Source of the DNA: Hymenobacter edaphi
Lineage (GTDB): Bacteria > Bacteroidota > Bacteroidia > Cytophagales > Hymenobacteraceae
Direction of reading: 5' to 3'
Length of the DNA: 64,000 nucleotides
Assembly (NCBI RefSeq): GCF_003258365.1
Contig: NZ_QHKM01000007.1
Coordinates: 62,001-126,000 of the forward strand
Position numbers and translations under genes: made by a program. Numbering within the stretch: the first letter of the stretch is position 1; each line of letters starts with the position of its first letter. The notes below the pieces were generated by a model, which did no database searches, had not been told where the DNA came from, and saw nothing but the letters and a program-made list of their open reading frames with translations. Positions 26,009 through 34,494 of the stretch are shown piece by piece.

Positions 26009-27661
26009 ATGAAACACTTTTTCTCCGTGGGCGGCTGGTGGATGCTGCTGGTCTTGCTGAGTAGCGCGGTTTATGGACAGGCACCACAATGGCAGAATGT
26101 GACGTCCTTCGGCAGCGCCTACACCACCAGCACGGCCACCGACGCCAGCGGCAATATTTACCTGACCGGCGCTTTTCAGAATACGGTCACCTTCGGCGCC
26201 ACCACGCTGACCAGCGTAGGGCAGAGCGACATTTTCGTGGCGAAGTGGAGCCCCGCTACCGGGCGCTTTCTGTGGGCCAAACGAGCCGGCGGCAGCGCGG
26301 GCGAGCAGGCGGTCAGCCTGGCCGTCAGCGGGGGCAACGTGTACATCGGCGGCATCTTCGACAGCCGCTCGGTCAGCTTCGATAACGTCACCATTGCCAA
26401 CGGCGGCAACTTTGCCACCACCGACCTGTTCGTGGCCAAGCTGACGGATACCGGCAGCAGCGCGGACTTCGTGTGGGCCGTGCGGGCGGGTGGCAACGAC
26501 TACGACAGCATGTCCTGCCTGGTCGCCGCGGGCTCGACGCTGTACCTGGCCACCAACCAGCACAGCCCCGCGGCCACTTACGGCGGCATCACCGTCGCGG
26601 CGACCGGCACCGACGCCGTGGTGGCGAAGCTCACCGACGCGGGCACCAGCGTCAGCTTCGTGTGGGCGCAGCCCACGGGCGGGACCAGCCTGTACGTGTA
26701 CGCCCTGGCCCTGCAGGGCTCCGACCTGTACCTGGGCGGTAACTTTACGGGGCCTACCACGCTGGGCGGCTTTCCGCTGCCGAATACCAATATTGCCGTC
26801 ACCCCCTACGTCGCCAAGCTCACCGATCAGGGCAGCAGCGGCACTTTCCGGTGGGTGCTGGCGGGTGACGGCGGGGGCAGTGTGGCCGCCCTGGCCGTCA
26901 GCGGGACCAGTGTCTACCTGGCGGGCTCCATGTCCAGCAGCTTCCGGCTGGGGCTGGGCAGCGTCAGCCTGACCAATGCCAATGCCAGCACCCAGGATGC
27001 GTTCTTTGCCAAGCTGACCGACACCGGCAGCGCCCCCACCGCCGTCTGGGGGCAGCGCGCCGGCGGTATCAGCCACGAGTACGTGAAAACGCTGGTGGTG
27101 CGCGGCCCGGCCGTGTACGCCACCGGCAACTTCGACGGGCTGAGAAGTACGTTCGGCTCGACCACGCTCGTCAATACCGATCAGGTCAACGGCCTCACCG
27201 AAGACCTGTTCGTGACCAAGCTGCTGGATGCGGGCAGCACCGGCAGCTTTGCCTGGACCAAGCAGGCCGGCGGCAGCAGCTCCGACGGGGCGTACGGCCT
27301 GGCCCTGAGCGGCGGGCTGCTCTACCTGACCGGCGGCCTCTCCCAGGGCGGCAGCTTCGACGGGACGACCCTGACTGGCCAAACGAGCTTTCTGGCTGCG
27401 CTGGCCGACCCGACGCTGGCCACGAAGCCGCTAACGACTTCCCCGCTGGCCATATACCCCAACCCCGCCCGCGACGAAGTGCGGGTGCGCGTACCGACCC
27501 ACGCGGGCCCCGTTACGCTCATGGACGCCACCGGGCGGCGGCTGCGCCTCGTGACACCGTTGCCCGGCCAGGCCGATGTGCGGGTGCCGCTGCAAGGCTT
27601 GCCGGCGGGCGTGTACGTGCTGCGCGCGGGTGCGGCCACGGGACGTCTGGTAAAGCAGTAA
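26009..27661 (+). CDS. Secreted SBBP-type beta-propeller protein with T9SS sorting domain
   Basis: A 550-aa secreted protein with a signal peptide (ending VYGQ, about residue 24) and a series of SBBP-type repeats. Each repeat carries motifs such as DASGNIYLTGAFQNTVTFG, DIFVAKWSPATGRFLWAKRAGG and VYIGGIFD, recurring about every 55-65 residues over residues 28-460 and building a propeller-like fold. The C-terminal T9SS type A sorting domain (AIYPNPARDEVRVRVPTH to GRLVKQ) marks it for secretion and surface attachment. It follows the metalloprotease by 156 bp and is closed by its own hairpin. No enzymatic motif is visible, so its role is unknown; adhesion or surface scaffolding is a guess. Confidence 0.85.
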   Translation: MKHFFSVGGWWMLLVLLSSAVYGQAPQWQNVTSFGSAYTTSTATDASGNIYLTGAFQNTVTFGATTLTSVGQSDIFVAKWSPATGRFLWAKRAGGSAGEQAVSLAVSGGNVYIGGIFDSRSVSFDNVTIANGGNFATTDLFVAKLTDTGSSADFVWAVRAGGNDYDSMSCLVAAGSTLYLATNQHSPAATYGGITVAATGTDAVVAKLTDAGTSVSFVWAQPTGGTSLYVYALALQGSDLYLGGNFTGPTTLGGFPLPNTNIAVTPYVAKLTDQGSSGTFRWVLAGDGGGSVAALAVSGTSVYLAGSMSSSFRLGLGSVSLTNANASTQDAFFAKLTDTGSAPTAVWGQRAGGISHEYVKTLVVRGPAVYATGNFDGLRSTFGSTTLVNTDQVNGLTEDLFVTKLLDAGSTGSFAWTKQAGGSSSDGAYGLALSGGLLYLTGGLSQGGSFDGTTLTGQTSFLAALADPTLATKPLTTSPLAIYPNPARDEVRVRVPTHAGPVTLMDATGRRLRLVTPLPGQADVRVPLQGLPAGVYVLRAGAATGRLVKQ

Positions 27662-27684
27662 CCGCCCGGAACCCGACCAACGCG

Positions 27685-27720
27685 AAACGGCCCGCTTCCC
27701 GGAAGGGAAGCGGGCCGTTT
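27685..27720. terminator. Hairpin terminator after the SBBP-repeat gene
   Basis: A perfect 16-bp inverted repeat (27685-27700, 27705-27720) with a 4-nt loop lies between convergent genes. The core cggcccgcttccc / gggaagcgggccg is shared with the atpG terminator. A/T ends on both sides would allow use in both directions. Confidence 0.85.
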
Positions 27721-27753
27721 CTATAGGCAATAGGTGTAAGGGTAACGCAAGGC

Positions 27754-28179
27754 TTAGGCCGAGAGCGTGGCGCGGTGGGCCGTGACTTCGTCAATAGCCT
27801 TTTCCAGCTCGGGCACCTGCACGGCCACCTGGCGCACGTCCACGGCCTGCAGGAAGGCGTCCACCGGCGTCTTGGTGCCGGGCGCTGCCGGCAGGCTCAG
27901 GTCCTCCACGCGGCGCTTGGCCTGGGTGAGCAGCCGGTCGAGGAAGCGGTGCTCCCGGGTGCCCACCGCCAGGCCGGCCACCTGCGGGGTCAGGCGGGTC
28001 ACCTCGGCGGTGGCCGTTTGCAGGGCCGTGGCCCGCTCGGCGGCGCGCTCGGCCGATTTGTCGGCGCGCAGGTCGAGCACCTGGTCGTTGAGGGTGAACT
28101 CGCGCAGCTCCCGGTTGAGGGAAGTCAGGGCCGTGTCGCACTCGGCCTGGGTACGGAGCAAGCTTACTGGGAATGCCAT
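27754..28179 (-). CDS. Small hypothetical protein, helical
   Basis: A 141-aa protein I do not recognise. It has no signal peptide or membrane helix. It is rich in Ala, Arg, Glu, Leu and Thr, and most of it looks helical with heptad-like spacing (LNRELREFTLNDQVLDLRAD, ERAAERATALQTATAEVTRL), so a coiled-coil dimer is plausible. The ATG at 28179 is the only sensible start. It lies downstream of the XRE-type regulator on the same strand with a 154-bp gap that holds two spaced direct repeats, suggesting its own regulated promoter. It converges on the SBBP-repeat gene. Confidence 0.65.
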   Translation of the reverse strand: MAFPVSLLRTQAECDTALTSLNRELREFTLNDQVLDLRADKSAERAAERATALQTATAEVTRLTPQVAGLAVGTREHRFLDRLLTQAKRRVEDLSLPAAPGTKTPVDAFLQAVDVRQVAVQVPELEKAIDEVTAHRATLSA

Positions 28180-28251
28180 AAAAATGGAGTTAGATAGAAT
28201 TGGCGGAGTTGCCGGTGATAAGGTAAAATCCGCCGTTTATTAAACAATGGC

Positions 28252-28293
28252 CCATTTTGGGAGTGGATGCTTGTTGTTATTCCATTATGGGAG
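28252..28293. promoter_or_regulatory. Paired 12-bp direct repeats upstream of the hypothetical gene
   Basis: Two 12-bp copies of ccattNtgggag start at 28252 and 28282, exactly 30 bp apart, 73-114 bp upstream of the minus-strand start at 28179. Each copy is also a small palindrome (ccca...tggg or ccat...atgg). They look like binding sites for a regulator, spaced about three helical turns apart. The regulator is unknown; the adjacent XRE protein is a candidate. Confidence 0.4.
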
Positions 28294-28333
28294 GCATTCC
28301 ATTGAAAATATAAACAACCGGAGGCAGGTGCAC

Positions 28334-28981
28334 CTACGACCCTGGCAGGGCTGTGCTCAGCGCCTCCAGTGCGGCCACCTCGGCGCGCAGCCCGGCCACG
28401 CGGGCGGCCAGTAGCAGGCGGGCCGCTGTGGCCCCGGCCGGATCGGGCGCGTCGCGGGCCAGGTCGGTGGATAGCTCGCCCAGCCAGCGGGCATAGCGGG
28501 CCGCTTCGGTGGGCTCGGTAGGTCCGGTGGCGGCCTGCAGCTGGGCCAGGCCGCGGCGGCGCAGGGCCAGCGCGGCGGCGCGGGCTTGAAGCTGAGTTAG
28601 GCGCTGGCCCTGGGTTAGCAGCTGGAGGCGACAGTCGCGCAGGCGGTGGCGCAGCGGCTCGGCGGCGGGCGCAGCATCCGCCGGCACCGGCCCGTCGCCG
28701 GTCAGCGCCGGTTCCGGCGTCGGCAACGGCGCCAGTGGGTCGTAGGCCGCGGGGTCGGGCGGGGCGGGCGGGCCCTGCCCCAGCGGCGCGGGCAGCAGGC
28801 GGCTCAGCACCAGCAGGCGCGGGGCCAGGGCCGGAGGCAAGCCTTTGCGCCCGGCTTCCACGTGCGACACGAAGCCCGTGGATACGCCCAGATAGCGCGC
28901 CAGTTGGCGCGTGGAAAGGCCCAAATGCGCCCGTACGGCGGCGGTCAGTGACAGTAGTAACGGATCAGCAGAGGTCAACAT
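28334..28981 (-). CDS. XRE/Cro-C1-type HTH regulator
   Basis: A 215-aa protein with an N-terminal helix-turn-helix of the Cro/C1 type at about residues 10-50: LTAAVRAHLGLSTRQLARYL then GVSTGFVSHVEAGRKGLP, with the typical recognition helix and the E-x-G-x-K ending. The rest (about 60-215) is Ala/Leu/Arg/Pro-rich, first a linker and then a helical, coiled-coil-like region without a recognised ligand domain. Upstream lie palindromic sites that suggest self-regulation and possible control of the divergent FG-GAP gene. The target genes are inferred from position only. Confidence 0.8.
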   Translation of the reverse strand: MLTSADPLLLSLTAAVRAHLGLSTRQLARYLGVSTGFVSHVEAGRKGLPPALAPRLLVLSRLLPAPLGQGPPAPPDPAAYDPLAPLPTPEPALTGDGPVPADAAPAAEPLRHRLRDCRLQLLTQGQRLTQLQARAAALALRRRGLAQLQAATGPTEPTEAARYARWLGELSTDLARDAPDPAGATAARLLLAARVAGLRAEVAALEALSTALPGS

Positions 28982-29047
28982 GGAGCAGGAAGTCGGATTG
29001 GGAGTGATTGATCTAGGGTAGAAACCCCGCGTGATTAGTTGCTATTC

Positions 29048-29142
29048 TTCTACCTGTGCAGGTAGAATGCTGTTGGTATTTGGCATCGTGCTTCTACCTA
29101 CATGGGTAGAAGGGCTATTGCTAGTAGGTATATGCTCCTACC
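29048..29142. promoter_or_regulatory. Palindromic operator-like sites between the XRE gene and the FG-GAP gene
   Basis: Two 20-bp palindromes, 29048-29067 and 29092-29111, share the arms ttctacc and ggtagaa and start 44 bp apart (about four helical turns). A third, weaker site at 29123-29142 has the half-sites in opposite orientation (gtagg...cctac). They lie 67-160 bp upstream of the XRE start and 94-190 bp upstream of the FG-GAP start, so the XRE product is the obvious candidate binder. Binding is inferred. Confidence 0.6.
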
Positions 29143-29235
29143 CATTGGCCAGCTTATTAGTTGCGCCGGTGGCCGTAATTTGTGTGGTCTAACCCCAGTC
29201 AATTACCAGCGGGGAATGTCTCCCGCTTCGCCCGA

Positions 29236-31026
29236 ATGAAACCACTTGTACTGTTATGCGCGGGCCTGCTGCCCGCGGCACCCCTTCTGGCCCAAAGCTT
29301 CGCCGTCACCGGCCTCAACCCCACCCGCAACGCCGTGGCCGTACCCCGGAGCACCAGCATCAGCGTCACGATGTCGCAACCGCTGGCCACGCCGGCCGCC
29401 GGCGCCCTGCGCGTATTCAGCAGCCAGCGCGGTGGCCGGCTGGCGGGGGCGCTGGCCGCCAGCGGCAATACGCTGAGCTTTGCCGGAGCCCGGGCATTCA
29501 AACCCGGCGAAACGCTGCTGGCCACGCTGACCACGACGGCGCGCAGCGCGGGCGGCTCAGCCCTGAGCACCCCGCAGGTGTGGCAGGTTACGGCCAGTGT
29601 GCAGGGCGGCACCGGGCAGTTTGGCGGCGGCGCCGAGGTGGCGGTGGGCGCGGGCCCGGGCAGCCTGGCCACCGGCGACGTGGATGACGACGGCGACCTG
29701 GACGTGGTGGTGGCCAACACCGGCACCTATACCACCCCGGGCAACACGGTGAGCCTGCGCCTCAACGACGGCCTCGGCCGCTTCAGCCCGCCCGCCACCG
29801 GGGCCGAGCTGACCGTGGGCAGCTACGTGCAGCACGTGACCCTGGGCGACGTGGACGCGGACGGCGACCTGGACCTGCTCACCGCCAACTTCAACAGCAA
29901 CACGGTGAGCGTGCGCCTGGGCAACGGCCGCGGGCAGTTTGCCGCGCCGGCCACGGGCGCGGAAGTGGCCGTGAACGTGCCCGCGCACGTGGGGCTGGCC
30001 GATATCGACGGCGACGGCGACCTGGATCTGCTCGTCGTCAACGGCATCTACAGCGCGGCGGCCAGCGGCTCGGTCAGCATCCGCCTCAACGACGGCACCG
30101 GCCAGTTTGCCGCGCCCGCCGCCAACGCCGTGGTGCCGGCCGGCAACGGGCCCTACAGCCTGGTGGTGGGCGACGTGGACAACGACGGCGACCTGGACCT
30201 GCTGGTGCCCAACGACGGGGCCAGCTACGGCAATGGCACGGTGAGCGTACGGCTCAACACCGGCGCCGGCGTCTTCGCCGCCCCGACGCCGGGCGCCGAA
30301 GTCCCGCTGTTTCCCGGCGTCGACGACGCGGTGGCCGGCGACGTGGACAACGACGGCGACCTGGATCTGCTGGCCGTCAACTACGGCGGCCCCACCAGCG
30401 TGGGCAGCCTGGTGGGCTTTCGCCTGAACAACGGCGCGGGCCAGTTTACGGCGCCGGGCGCGTCGGCCTCCATCACCGTGGGCCGGGGGCCGCGCAGCCT
30501 CGCGCTGGGCGACATCGACGGCGACGGCGACCTGGACCTGCTGGTGGCCAACACCGGGGTGGGTACGGTTGGCACCACGCTGAGCGTGCGCGTCAACGAT
30601 CAGGTGAGCAGCGGCAGCTTTGGCGCCCCGGCCACCGGGGCCGAGCTGACCGTGGGCAGCAGCCCCCGCGCCGTCACGCTGGCCGACGTGGACGGCGACG
30701 GCGACCTGGACGTGCTGTGCGCCAACGCCGGCAGCAACACCTGCAGCGTGCGCCTCAACGGCGGGACCGGGGCCGCGTTGGCCGCTGCCGCCCCCCGCGG
30801 TAGCCGGGTGTTGGCGCTGTACCCGAATCCGGCCCGGGAGCTGGTGCGGGTGCCGCTGCCGGCTCCCGCGCGGGAAGTGACGCTGCGTAACGCCCTGGGC
30901 CAGCGCGTGCGGACCGTAGCCGTGGCGCCCGCCGCTACCGAGGCCATCCTGCCGCTGCACGACCTGCCGGCGGGCGTGTACCTGGTGCAAGCGGGCGGGG
31001 CCAGCAGCCGCCTGGTTGTTGAGTAA
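29236..31026 (+). CDS. Secreted FG-GAP/VCBS repeat protein with T9SS sorting domain (paralogue)
   Basis: A 596-aa secreted protein built like the one at 18593. ATG 29236 begins the signal peptide (MKPLVLLCAGLLPAAPLLAQ); the longer frame from GTG 29182 adds 18 residues without a signal. An Ig-like SbsA/Big_5-type domain (FAVTGLNPTRNAVAVPRS..., about 20-125) precedes seven DxDxDGDLDxL calcium-loop repeats (about 145-510) and a T9SS sorting domain (ALYPNPARELVRVPLP to SRLVVE). It is divergent from the XRE regulator across operator-like palindromes and may be under its control. It ends 17 bp from the convergent HAD gene with no clear terminator between. Ligand unknown. Confidence 0.86.
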   Translation: MKPLVLLCAGLLPAAPLLAQSFAVTGLNPTRNAVAVPRSTSISVTMSQPLATPAAGALRVFSSQRGGRLAGALAASGNTLSFAGARAFKPGETLLATLTTTARSAGGSALSTPQVWQVTASVQGGTGQFGGGAEVAVGAGPGSLATGDVDDDGDLDVVVANTGTYTTPGNTVSLRLNDGLGRFSPPATGAELTVGSYVQHVTLGDVDADGDLDLLTANFNSNTVSVRLGNGRGQFAAPATGAEVAVNVPAHVGLADIDGDGDLDLLVVNGIYSAAASGSVSIRLNDGTGQFAAPAANAVVPAGNGPYSLVVGDVDNDGDLDLLVPNDGASYGNGTVSVRLNTGAGVFAAPTPGAEVPLFPGVDDAVAGDVDNDGDLDLLAVNYGGPTSVGSLVGFRLNNGAGQFTAPGASASITVGRGPRSLALGDIDGDGDLDLLVANTGVGTVGTTLSVRVNDQVSSGSFGAPATGAELTVGSSPRAVTLADVDGDGDLDVLCANAGSNTCSVRLNGGTGAALAAAAPRGSRVLALYPNPARELVRVPLPAPAREVTLRNALGQRVRTVAVAPAATEAILPLHDLPAGVYLVQAGGASSRLVVE

Positions 31027-31043
31027 CCCGGCCGGCTCGCGCG

Positions 31044-31772
31044 CTACAGCTGCATATACTGCCGCTGGGCCAGTTCCCGGCTCGGCTTGGGCGCTTTGGG
31101 GTGGGCCTCCAGCAATGTCAGCACCAGCGCGGGCGTGAGGTCGGTGAAGTCCTTGATAACCGCCAGCGGGGCCTGAAACTGCCGGGCCGGAAGCGTGGTG
31201 CTGACGGCTATGCAGCGCATCCCGCCCTTGTAGGCGGCCTGTTCGCCCAGGATGGCATCTTCAAACACCACGCAACGCTCCGGCGGTATGCCCAGCTGGC
31301 GGGCGGCTACGGCGAAGGTGTCGGCGTGGGGCTTGCCGCGGTCCACGTCGTCCTTGCCCACGATGACGTCGAAGTGGTGGCGCAGGCCGAGGTGGTCGAC
31401 GATGTAATCGATGGTTTCGGCGCCCGAGCCGGTGCCCAGGGCCAGCTTGAAGCCGGCGGCGCGGGCAGCCGCGAGGAACTTTGTGAGACCCTCCAGTTCG
31501 CGGCGTTTGTCCCAATAGAGCACCCGGTAGAGAAACTCGCGGCGGTCGGCGTACTGCTTCAGCTCCTTTTTCGGTACGGGGTTCCGCAAGACGGTCTGGA
31601 GGATGTTGGTGGCGGGCATGCCGTTCAGGCGGCGCAGCAGGGGCAGGGCTTTGGTCGTCAGGCCCAGCTCGCGGAACAGCAGCTGGAAGGCGCGGGCCTG
31701 GTAGCGGGTATTGTCGATGAGCACGCCGTCCATGTCGAAGATGAGGGCGTGGTCGGAGGCGGCGAGGGGCAT
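31044..31772 (-). CDS. HAD-family phosphatase, beta-phosphoglucomutase-like
   Basis: A 242-aa haloacid-dehalogenase-type hydrolase or mutase. Motif I is FDMDGVL (nucleophile Asp13, general acid Asp15), followed by an alpha-helical cap domain. Motif II is in LALGTGSG, motif III is around GKPHADTF (Lys), and motif IV is VVFEDAILGEQAA (acidic pair E-D). This pattern matches the beta-phosphoglucomutase / phosphoglycolate phosphatase-like subfamily. The substrate cannot be told: sugar phosphates are usual. The gene is divergent from pafA and convergent with the FG-GAP gene. Confidence 0.88.
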   Translation of the reverse strand: MPLAASDHALIFDMDGVLIDNTRYQARAFQLLFRELGLTTKALPLLRRLNGMPATNILQTVLRNPVPKKELKQYADRREFLYRVLYWDKRRELEGLTKFLAAARAAGFKLALGTGSGAETIDYIVDHLGLRHHFDVIVGKDDVDRGKPHADTFAVAARQLGIPPERCVVFEDAILGEQAAYKGGMRCIAVSTTLPARQFQAPLAVIKDFTDLTPALVLTLLEAHPKAPKPSRELAQRQYMQL

Positions 31773-31935
31773 GGCGGGCAGGGTAGAGGCGGGGTAATCA
31801 AATGATAACCGCCTGCGTGTACGGACCCGGGAGGGCCGTGGCTATTGTAGGGTGGCGGTTGCGGGTTTGGGCCGTAACTTTGGCGGCCCCGCCTGGCTGT
31901 CAGCCCCCCGGGCCCCGCTCACCACCGTTTTTTCC

Positions 31936-33663
31936 ATGCGAAACACCTTCCTGACGAGCCTGCTGACCACGGCCGCGCTGCTGAGCGCCACCGCGGCTAC
32001 GGCCCAGAAAACCAAGCCCCTGCCCCGCCCCAAGCTGGTGGTGGGCATCGTGGTGGACCAGATGCGCTACGACTACCTGTACCGCTACTGGAACAAGTAC
32101 GGCGCCGACGGCTTCCGGCGCCTGCTGGGCGAAGGATTCAGCTTCGAAAACTGCCACTACAACTACGTGCCCACCTACACCGGGCCGGGCCACGCCAGCA
32201 TCTACACCGGCACCACGCCCAGCACGCACGGCATCATCGGCAACAACTGGCTGGTGCGCGAGGCGGGCAAGGCTACCTACGTGACCGAGGACAAAAGCGT
32301 GCAGGCCGTGGGCGGCACCGAGGCCGCCGGGCAGATGTCGCCGCGGCACATGCTCACCACCACCATCACCGACGAGCTGCGCCTGGCCACCAACTTCCAG
32401 GCCAAGACCATCGGCGTGTGCATCAAGGACCGCGGCTCCATCCTGCCGGCGGGCCACGCCGCCTCGGCCGCCTACTGGTTCGACAACGCCAACGGGGCCT
32501 TCATCACCAGCACCTTCTACACCCCGCAGCTGCCCGAGTGGGTGCAGCAGTTCAACGCCCGCAAGCTGGCCGCGCAGTACCTGAGCAAGCCCTGGGAGCC
32601 GCTGCTGCCGCTGGCCGCCTACACCGAAAGCACCGCCGACGACGTGCCCTGGGAGGCGGCCTTCCGCGGGGAGCAGAAGCCCGTGTTTCCGCACAACCTG
32701 CCGGTGCTCAGCGGCGTGGCGCCGGCCCAGGCCCCCGCGCCCGCGCCCACCGGCGGCGAAGCCCCGACCACGGCCGCCGCGGCCAACCTCGACGTGATTC
32801 GCTCCACGCCCTTCGGCAACACGCTCACCCTGGACTTCGCCCTCGAAGCCATCCGGGCCGAGCAGCTGGGCCAGCGCGGCCAGACCGACTTCCTGGCCCT
32901 GAGCTTCAGCAGCACCGACTACGTAGGCCACCAGTTCGGGCCGAACGCCATCGAAACCGAGGACACCTACCTGCGCCTCGACCAGGACATTGCCCGCCTG
33001 CTCAAGGTGCTCGACCAGACGGTGGGCAAGGGCCAGAGCCTGGTGTTTCTCTCGGCCGACCACGGCGCGGCGCACTCGCCGGAGTTTCTCAAGAGCCAGC
33101 GCATTCCGGCCGGCTCGGTGGGCCCCCGCCTCTGGCGCGACTCGCTGCAGGCCCGGCTGGTGCGCCGCCTCGGCCCCGGCCAGTGGGTGCTCAGCTACGA
33201 AAACCAGCAGGTGTATTTGAACCGCCCGCTCATCCAGCAGAAGAAGCTGGACCTCTACCAGGTGCAGCAGGCCGTGGTGGAGCTGGCGGTGCAGTTTACC
33301 GGCGTCACGCGGGCGGTGGCGGCTACTGATTTGCAGAAGTCGCACTGGGAAAGCGGGCTGCTGATGTACCTGGAAAACGGCTACCTGCCCAGCCGCTCGG
33401 GCGACGTGATGGTGGTGATGGAGCCCGGCTGGCTGGAGTCGTACGCCTACCCGGTGAACAAGGGCACCACCCACGGCTCGTCGGGCGCGTATGACACCCA
33501 CGTGCCGCTGCTGTTCTGGGGCTGGCGCGTGCCGCAGGGCGAGTCGGCATTTCCGGCGCGGATTACCGATATTGCACCGACGGTAGCCCGGTTCCTTCAT
33601 ATTCAGGAGCCCGACGGCTGCACCGGGCAACCCCTGCAGGACGTGCTGACCAAGAAAAAATAG
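31936..33663 (+). CDS. pafA: PafA-type alkaline phosphatase
   Basis: A periplasmic phosphate monoesterase of the PafA type, which releases phosphate from many organic esters and in other Bacteroidota is active without phosphate starvation. ATG 31936 starts a signal peptide (cleavage near ATAQ, residue 24), giving 575 aa. The metal-binding Asp41 is in [12 protein letters not shown], the threonine nucleophile is Thr82 in PTYTGPGH, Asn103 lies in GIIGNNW, and the Lys164/Arg166 pair is in IKDRG, matching the known PafA active-site set. The C-terminal metal ligands appear in [10 protein letters not shown] and in [20 protein letters not shown] (20 residues). All key residues are present. Confidence 0.92.
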   Translation: MRNTFLTSLLTTAALLSATAATAQKTKPLPRPKLVVGIVVDQMRYDYLYRYWNKYGADGFRRLLGEGFSFENCHYNYVPTYTGPGHASIYTGTTPSTHGIIGNNWLVREAGKATYVTEDKSVQAVGGTEAAGQMSPRHMLTTTITDELRLATNFQAKTIGVCIKDRGSILPAGHAASAAYWFDNANGAFITSTFYTPQLPEWVQQFNARKLAAQYLSKPWEPLLPLAAYTESTADDVPWEAAFRGEQKPVFPHNLPVLSGVAPAQAPAPAPTGGEAPTTAAAANLDVIRSTPFGNTLTLDFALEAIRAEQLGQRGQTDFLALSFSSTDYVGHQFGPNAIETEDTYLRLDQDIARLLKVLDQTVGKGQSLVFLSADHGAAHSPEFLKSQRIPAGSVGPRLWRDSLQARLVRRLGPGQWVLSYENQQVYLNRPLIQQKKLDLYQVQQAVVELAVQFTGVTRAVAATDLQKSHWESGLLMYLENGYLPSRSGDVMVVMEPGWLESYAYPVNKGTTHGSSGAYDTHVPLLFWGWRVPQGESAFPARITDIAPTVARFLHIQEPDGCTGQPLQDVLTKKK

Positions 33664-33773
33664 CGCCGCTCCGGCTCCGCAGGCGGTTTTTCGGGGCCTC
33701 CACTGACTTCATTTCATCTTCTTTTACCCGCGCTGCCTTCGCGCGTGCGAACCGGCAGCCCGCAGTTACCACA

Positions 33774-34346
33774 ATGGCTCATTTCAACCCCTGGCACGAC
33801 GTTAACTACGGTTCCAAGGCTCCCGGCATTGTCAATGCCATCATCGAAATTCCGAAAGGCTCGAAGGGCAAGTACGAGCTGGACAAGGACAGCGGCCTGC
33901 TCAAGCTGGACCGCGTGCTCTTCTCGGCCGTGCACTACCCCGCCGCCTACGGCTTCATCCCGCAGACCTACTGCGACGACAAGGACCCGCTGGACGTGCT
34001 GGTGCTCTGCTCGGTGGACGTGGTGCCCATGTGCCTGATCGAGGCCAAGGTCATCGGCGTGATGCAGATGATTGACAACAACGAGGAGGACGACAAAATC
34101 ATTGCCGTGGCCGCCAACGACGTGTCGATGAACCACTACAACGACATTTCGGAGCTGCCCCCGCACACCCTGCGCGAGATGCGCAAGTTCTTCGAGGACT
34201 ACAAAGCCCTGGAAAACAAGCAGGTGGTGGTCGAGAAGTTCATGGGCCGCGAGGATGCCTACAAAATCGTGCAGAACAGCATCGACCTCTACGACGAGAC
34301 GTTCCGCCACCCCAACAACCACCAGGCTCAGCTCTCGATGCTGTAG
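33774..34346 (+). CDS. ppa: Inorganic pyrophosphatase (family I)
   Basis: This cytoplasmic enzyme splits pyrophosphate to phosphate and so pulls biosynthetic reactions forward. The 190-aa protein has the family I features: the [17 protein letters not shown] segment, YGFIPQTY, and the metal-binding signature D-D-K-D-P-L-D-V (Asp69, Asp71 and Asp74 in [11 protein letters not shown]). The length is typical of a bacterial family I enzyme. It follows pafA by 110 bp on the same strand; the link between phosphate release and pyrophosphate removal may be incidental. A T-rich hairpin terminator follows. Confidence 0.96.
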   Translation: MAHFNPWHDVNYGSKAPGIVNAIIEIPKGSKGKYELDKDSGLLKLDRVLFSAVHYPAAYGFIPQTYCDDKDPLDVLVLCSVDVVPMCLIEAKVIGVMQMIDNNEEDDKIIAVAANDVSMNHYNDISELPPHTLREMRKFFEDYKALENKQVVVEKFMGREDAYKIVQNSIDLYDETFRHPNNHQAQLSML

Positions 34347-34384
34347 GCCGATAAGTACGCAGCCCGGCCTCCGGGTTACTACTG

Positions 34385-34420
34385 AAAAAGCCCCGGCTGC
34401 CCCGCAGTCGGGGCTTTTTT
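34385..34420 (+). terminator. Rho-independent terminator after ppa
   Basis: Arms 34385-34399 and 34405-34419 pair with one G-T wobble (aaaaagccccggctg against cagtcggggcttttt), with a 5-nt loop and a six-T run at the end. It lies 39 bp past the ppa stop. Confidence 0.92.
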
Positions 34421-34494
34421 GTGGCGTTTGGCGGGCAGGTGGCGGCACCTTCGGCGGGCCGGGGCGTAGAACGGCGCAGGCCTCTCCCACGCGC

